A stretch of 64,000 nt of DNA from NCBI GenBank assembly GCA_024741835.1, contig JAENRP010000012.1, positions 237,394 to 301,393 on the forward strand. Reading direction: 5' to 3'. Positions 60,130 to 64,000 of this stretch are shown one piece after another. This DNA comes from Diplocarpon mali (taxonomy: Eukaryota; Ascomycota; Leotiomycetes; Helotiales; Drepanopezizaceae). Positions within the stretch are counted from its first letter, which is position 1. Each line of letters begins with the position of its first letter. Both the position numbers and the translations under genes were made by a program. The notes beneath the pieces were generated by a model that was not told the origin of the DNA, made no database searches, and worked only from the letters and a program-made list of their open reading frames with translations.

Positions 60130-62056
60130 TCACCCGGATCCAGGTGCGCGGGTGCTGCCGCTCCGATCTCTCGTGCCCTGACTCCGGCTGCGTGCTCTGT
60201 CGCGGGCCCGGTCCCCCGCCACGGTATCGTTGTAGGTCGGTATCGGCGGCGGCGTGCTCTCCCGCCCCATCAGAGGCGCTCGCGCGCTGTCGACGCTGCC
60301 GCGGGGACTATTGGTGCTCGACTGGTGGGGGCTCGTGTACTCCGGCGGCGGGGGCTCAGATACCCCGAGACCCACCCTGGACACCGTGGGAGCGGCAGCT
60401 TCGGGGGCCAAGGCAGCGGCGATGCTGGACTCTCCGGGCTCGTAGTTCGACGGCACGTGGGTCAGGTGCGCAAGGGAGATGTCGGTGGGCGAGCGCACCG
60501 GCCCGGGGCTCGTCGGAGGCCCGTACCGGACATTGCCGCTCCTCGTCCGGCCGTGTCTGGGATCCGGGTGATGGCCGTGGCTGCTCTGCGCCCCTTCCCG
60601 GCCAGCTTCGAGGAGAATGCTACCCTGCTCGCTGCCGTACGGCGGAGGGGGGGCGAGGCTGCCCGTCATCGGGGCGAGGCCCCATTTCTTCACGTTGGCC
60701 TCGATGAAGACGAAGCCCGATTGCCCAAAGTTGACGTGCACGGTACACGGACCGTTCGCCCCGACGGCCGGGAACAGGTTGTGGGACTTGAGACCGTGAG
60801 CCACATCCTCCAACTTCTTGCCGTTCCGGGTGAAGAAGATCGTCCCCGTCCGCGGGCGATATCCTACCCCGATCACATCCCCCTGCACGAACTGCGGGCC
60901 GTAGGCGGGCCCGCTGAAAGGCTGGTTGTACCTCCGATGTCCGGTGGAAGTGTACGCGACCGAGTACTTGTGCCAGCCTACGCAAGCCATTAGCCCAAAA
61001 CACCGCCTCGCCGGGGGAGGGTCGATCCCGTACCTGGCAACCTGAACAAGGGATATGGCTTCGTAGCCACGCCGATGCTGATCAAGGTCGTCTCTGGCTT
61101 ATCGTAGATCTTCGATTCCCAGTAGTAGACCTCATTCTGCTTCGGTATCGGGAGATTCGTCAGGGTCGAGCACTCCGAGTCGAAGAATTCGATCTCCGTC
61201 CTCCCTTCCACGAAGCAGTTCGCGATCTCCAACTCCGGCTCGAACTCCCACGCCGACACGCCCTTCTCCTGGATCACGAGGTGCTGCGACATGGAGATGT
61301 CGGTCGGCAAGGAGTCTGGGGGGTTCGCTTCGATGAAGGCTGTGGGGGCCAGGTAAGCACCCATCGCCTCCGGGGTCATCAAGCTGCCATCGACGTACCT
61401 CTGGCCCGGAAGTATTCCGCCCGCTGCAGGTCATCCATCTCCTCCAGCGCGTCCGCCTCCTCCCGTGCGTAGGCCTGCTCGTCGTCGTACTCTCCCGGCC
61501 GCCCAATCCGATCGAGGAAGATGCGGCCACTGCTCGTGTACCGGAAGAAGTAGACGACGAGGAAGATGAGGGCGATGAGGATCGCGCTCCCAAAGGAGCT
61601 CAGCAGGCCGATCATGACGCCATTGATGGTGCTGTCGCTCTGGATGCGGATCTCGCTGTCCGTGGGCCGGAAGTCCGTCGTCTGCAGCGCGAGGAGAGCC
61701 TGGATCTTGCGAGCAGCGTCGTCGGCGAGGGCTGCTCTCGTGGGGGACGGCGTCGTGAGAGACGTGAGGAGGGTCGTGTGCGTCGTGCCCCTCGGCGGTT
61801 CCTTCATCGTGCCGTGCTGGGGCCGGGTCGCACGCCGGCCGTGACTGGGTGCCTCGGGGAGTTCGAGAGAGGGTCGAGGCTGGGGCGGGGATACGGGGTC
61901 GGCAGTCTCGGCCAGCGAGCCAGTTTCAATCCTCGGCGATGGTGGGGGTTCGGTGACGGCGCAGTGCGGTGTGGTGTTGTCGATGTTGGATGGGAGAGAG
62001 GAGGAGGAAGAGGAGGAGTCGTCACGATGCGAGTCTGGCCGGTTCGCAGGGGTCAC
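60130..62056 (-). CDS. ssh4: SSH4/EAR1-like SPRY membrane protein, Rsp5 adaptor
   Basis: Exons 62056-61399, 61339-61034 and 60977-60130 on the minus strand encode 603 residues. One transmembrane segment lies at about residues 147-171 (MIGLLSSFGSAILIALIFLV). A SPRY domain follows, with VSAWEFEPELEIANCFVEGR, EVYYWESKIYDKPETTLISI, YNQPFSGPAYGPQFVQGDVI and RPRTGTIFFTRNGKK. The C-terminal tail has two PY motifs, PPPPYGS and PPPPEYT, which bind WW domains of the Rsp5/Nedd4 ubiquitin ligase. In yeast Ssh4 and Ear1 recruit Rsp5 to sort membrane proteins into multivesicular bodies. The first intron (59 nt) avoids an in-frame stop after RGTSMAA. Codons are G/C-rich compared with neighbours. Confidence 0.9.
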
Positions 62057-62854
62057 TCGCTAAGTCGTAGCGTCACGACGGGGGCACGGCCGTTCGCGGC
62101 AGTGACCGACTCTGTGCGAGTGCGACGGCGTTGGGGGGACGACGATGACGTCTCTCCGACTTCACGGAGCCCGGACTACGGATTGACGGGTTTGAACTGA
62201 TGGGAAATCTAACCTGGGCTGATCGTGCAAATCGCCCCCTTGCTGGAGCTTCCGTCGAGGTTTCCAGTCGCCGCCACTGCCTGTGTAAGAGGCCTGTTCC
62301 CGCCATCATTCGATCACCCGGCCTCAAGAGTCGGCCCTGGCTACGTAGGAGAGGCCGGTCGGGAGAGATCCTCCTCCATCGACTGGGTGCGTCGGATTGC
62401 TTCCTCGTGCAGATGCGCATGATGGCACCGCGTTCTACCCAGCGCAGCGCTGAGCCGGGGCCCCGTGCTGGAGTTCTTCACGGCTACAAAGGTTTGACAG
62501 TGGCGCACCCACCAGGGGACCAAGACGGCACAGGTGCATGGCGTCTGCTACAGAACAGTTCCCTCCATGTGCTCTTCCTTGTGGAGTTGACAGGCCAGGA
62601 TTCCGTGAGGAGAGGCTTTGGTCGTAACGGAAGCGTGATGTGAGATTCCAAGGTCGACCCATCTCGAGGCCATCTCGTGGCCTCGGAGGACAGACCACTT
62701 TCTATCTTGCACCCCATGCAGCGTACTGCCCGGTTATCCTGCAAACCCCCAACAGGTGAGCGCCGCCACATGCACCTGGATACCCAGGTCCGGGATATCA
62801 TTGCGCACCACCTTCACTCCCCTTTGGCTGTGTGGCCCTGGAATAATCCACCCT
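62057..62854. other. Intergenic region ssh4-uch2
   Basis: About 0.8 kb between the 5' end of ssh4 and the 3' end of uch2. No supported gene or repeat. Confidence 0.5.
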
Positions 62855-63925
62855 TCAGCCTTCCATCTCCTCGTCCCCTCCCAGCCCCCCCCTCCCTTTC
62901 CTGGCCTTCGAGCGGCCCTGCTCAGCCCTTTCCTTCGCCTCCTCAACCCAGCTCGCATAGGCTTCCGGACCTTCCTTCAGCTTGGCCTCGATGACACCCT
63001 TCAACACCTCTCCCGCAAAGCCTACAAAATTGTGCCTCCTCAACGCATTCTCAAACTGCCAGTCGCTCCTCTTCCGCTCTTCCCGGCACAACATCTCGTG
63101 ATCTCCAATCTCCCGTGCCCTCAGCCTCAGATCCCGCACCATGGCCAGCAGGTTGAACCGAATCTCGTTCGCCGGGTACCTCTCGATCCTCCTCTGTAGC
63201 ACCGGGATGACCTTCGCGGGGAACTCGGCGAACGTGCTCGGGCCGTGTGCGATAGGCGCAGGCTGCAACCCGTCTAGTTCGTAGAGGATGCCGTTGATGG
63301 CCGTATACGCGATGAAGTGGTACACGGCGTCGTCGTCGTCGGTAGCCGTTCGTTGCGTCTCGTCCACGAACGGGCTGCTCTTGGCAAAGCTGTTGTGCAC
63401 GCGCCGGATCAGCTCGCTGTTGCTCAAGCACTCGCCCCGAAACTCTGCCGGGAACCCTGCCGTGAACTCCTTGAACTCCCTCAGCGGCACCCCGACGTCT
63501 ATCTGCGCCGTCTGGTTCAGCAGGACAGAGAGGAGGGCCTGAGTCCCACAGGCGTTGGGGATCGTCTGCGCGGCGAAGAACGAGCTTTCAGCGGCCGCGT
63601 AGTCGTACCGTCCATCCTTTGGCGTTCCGTCCGAGTTGGCTTGCGCGCCGGTAGGGTACTTGAAGAGGAAGATGACGCCGTAGACGGGCCCTAGCTGACC
63701 TAGGTAGTCCGCATCGAGCGTGATGACCTCTTCGAACTGGACATCTTTGACACCGAGGTTGTCGAGCAGGAAGGTGAATACACCCTAGGAGATGTCAGCG
63801 GCAGCATGTAGTGGAGACCAAGCTGTTCAGAGCGACGAACTGCGTCGGATTCAACTGCCGGGTCCATCAGCTGGTTCAGGCGGTATCAGAGAGGGTGACT
63901 GACTCGTGTTCCAACCACCAGACAT
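62855..63925 (-). CDS. uch2: UCH37/UCHL5-type ubiquitin C-terminal hydrolase
   Basis: Exons 63925-63904, 63854-63841 and 63784-62855 on the minus strand encode 321 residues. The first two exons together give MSGGWNTIESDA, which joins GVFTFLLDNLGVKDVQFEE in exon 3, the expected UCH start. Exon 2 is a 14-nt micro-exon. The catalytic residues are all visible: Gln in FAAQTIPNACGTQA, Cys91 in the same block, then His and Asp in AVYHFIAYTAINGILYELDG. The C-terminal helical extension (ENALRRHNFVGFAGEVLKGV) is the ULD-type domain of UCHL5, which binds the proteasome receptor Rpn13 in organisms that keep it. The protein trims ubiquitin chains at the 26S proteasome. The product is complete within the window. 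Confidence 0.9.
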
Positions 63926-64000
63926 GGTGGTGCTGGCTGTTGACTTGGGGGGTGCGGTGGAAGGGGAGGATGGGAAAAAATCCGAAAGCTCACAGGGGGG
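63926..64000. other. Upstream flank of uch2
   Basis: 75 nt of probable promoter or 5' UTR of uch2, C- and G-rich. The rest lies outside the window. Confidence 0.4.

Noticed and set aside
59210..60993. Long plus-strand frames of 320-360 codons
   Set aside because: One is built from the purine repeat. The other is antisense to the ssh4 coding exon and follows its codon periodicity.

Overview
The window is nuclear DNA of a filamentous ascomycete (Pezizomycotina; probably Leotiomycetes, which is an impression from gene content and not a test). Genes carry short spliceosomal introns (mostly 43-90 nt, GT-AG, one GC-AG), TATA or CT-rich promoters are visible, and the products are conserved fungal single-copy genes.

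The window has two compartments. Bases 1-5.8 kb are AT-rich and contain two tandem, same-strand, decayed copies of one unrecognised large gene. The first 1.7 kb is the 3' half of an upstream copy and 1872-5663 is a complete second copy. Each reads as one coding frame broken only by TAA/TAG and a few TGA, as expected of C-to-T (RIP-like) decay at Gln and Arg codons. Embedded in them are seven copies of a 23-bp GC-rich near-palindrome. Six lie inside the frames, all in the same orientation and phase, each encoding the peptide pattern T-x-x-P-G-P-R-V. Two pairs sit at matching positions in the two paralogues. This is the most unusual content of the window. From 5.8 to 10.7 kb follows a transition zone of gene debris: a Ser/Thr-rich fragment, a WSC-like scrap, a cytochrome P450 pseudogene and an unidentified reverse-strand ORF.

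From 10.7 kb to the end the DNA is an ordinary gene-rich block. In order: a zinc-finger/LysM protein (+), rse1 (-), mss51 (+), tfc7 (+), a histidine acid phosphatase (-), a CYA5-like PPR protein (+), mis12/mtw1 (-), a secreted DUF3455 protein (-), coy1 (-), vps3 (+), an FAD oxidoreductase (-), psd1 (-), a ubiquitin-like membrane protein (+), an uncharacterised Cys/His-rich protein (-), cps1 of the DIP2 family (+), a class II cAMP phosphodiesterase (+), ssh4 (-) and uch2 (-).

Functional threads are loose, as is usual in fungi. MSS51 and the PPR protein both belong to families of COX1 mRNA translation factors, and PSD1 is also mitochondrial. VPS3, COY1, SSH4, the UBL membrane protein and UCH2 belong to endosome, Golgi and ubiquitin traffic. 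RSE1, TFC7 and MIS12 serve splicing, Pol III transcription and kinetochores. Exon structures were worked out by eye from splice signals and family conservation. No search or alignment program was run.
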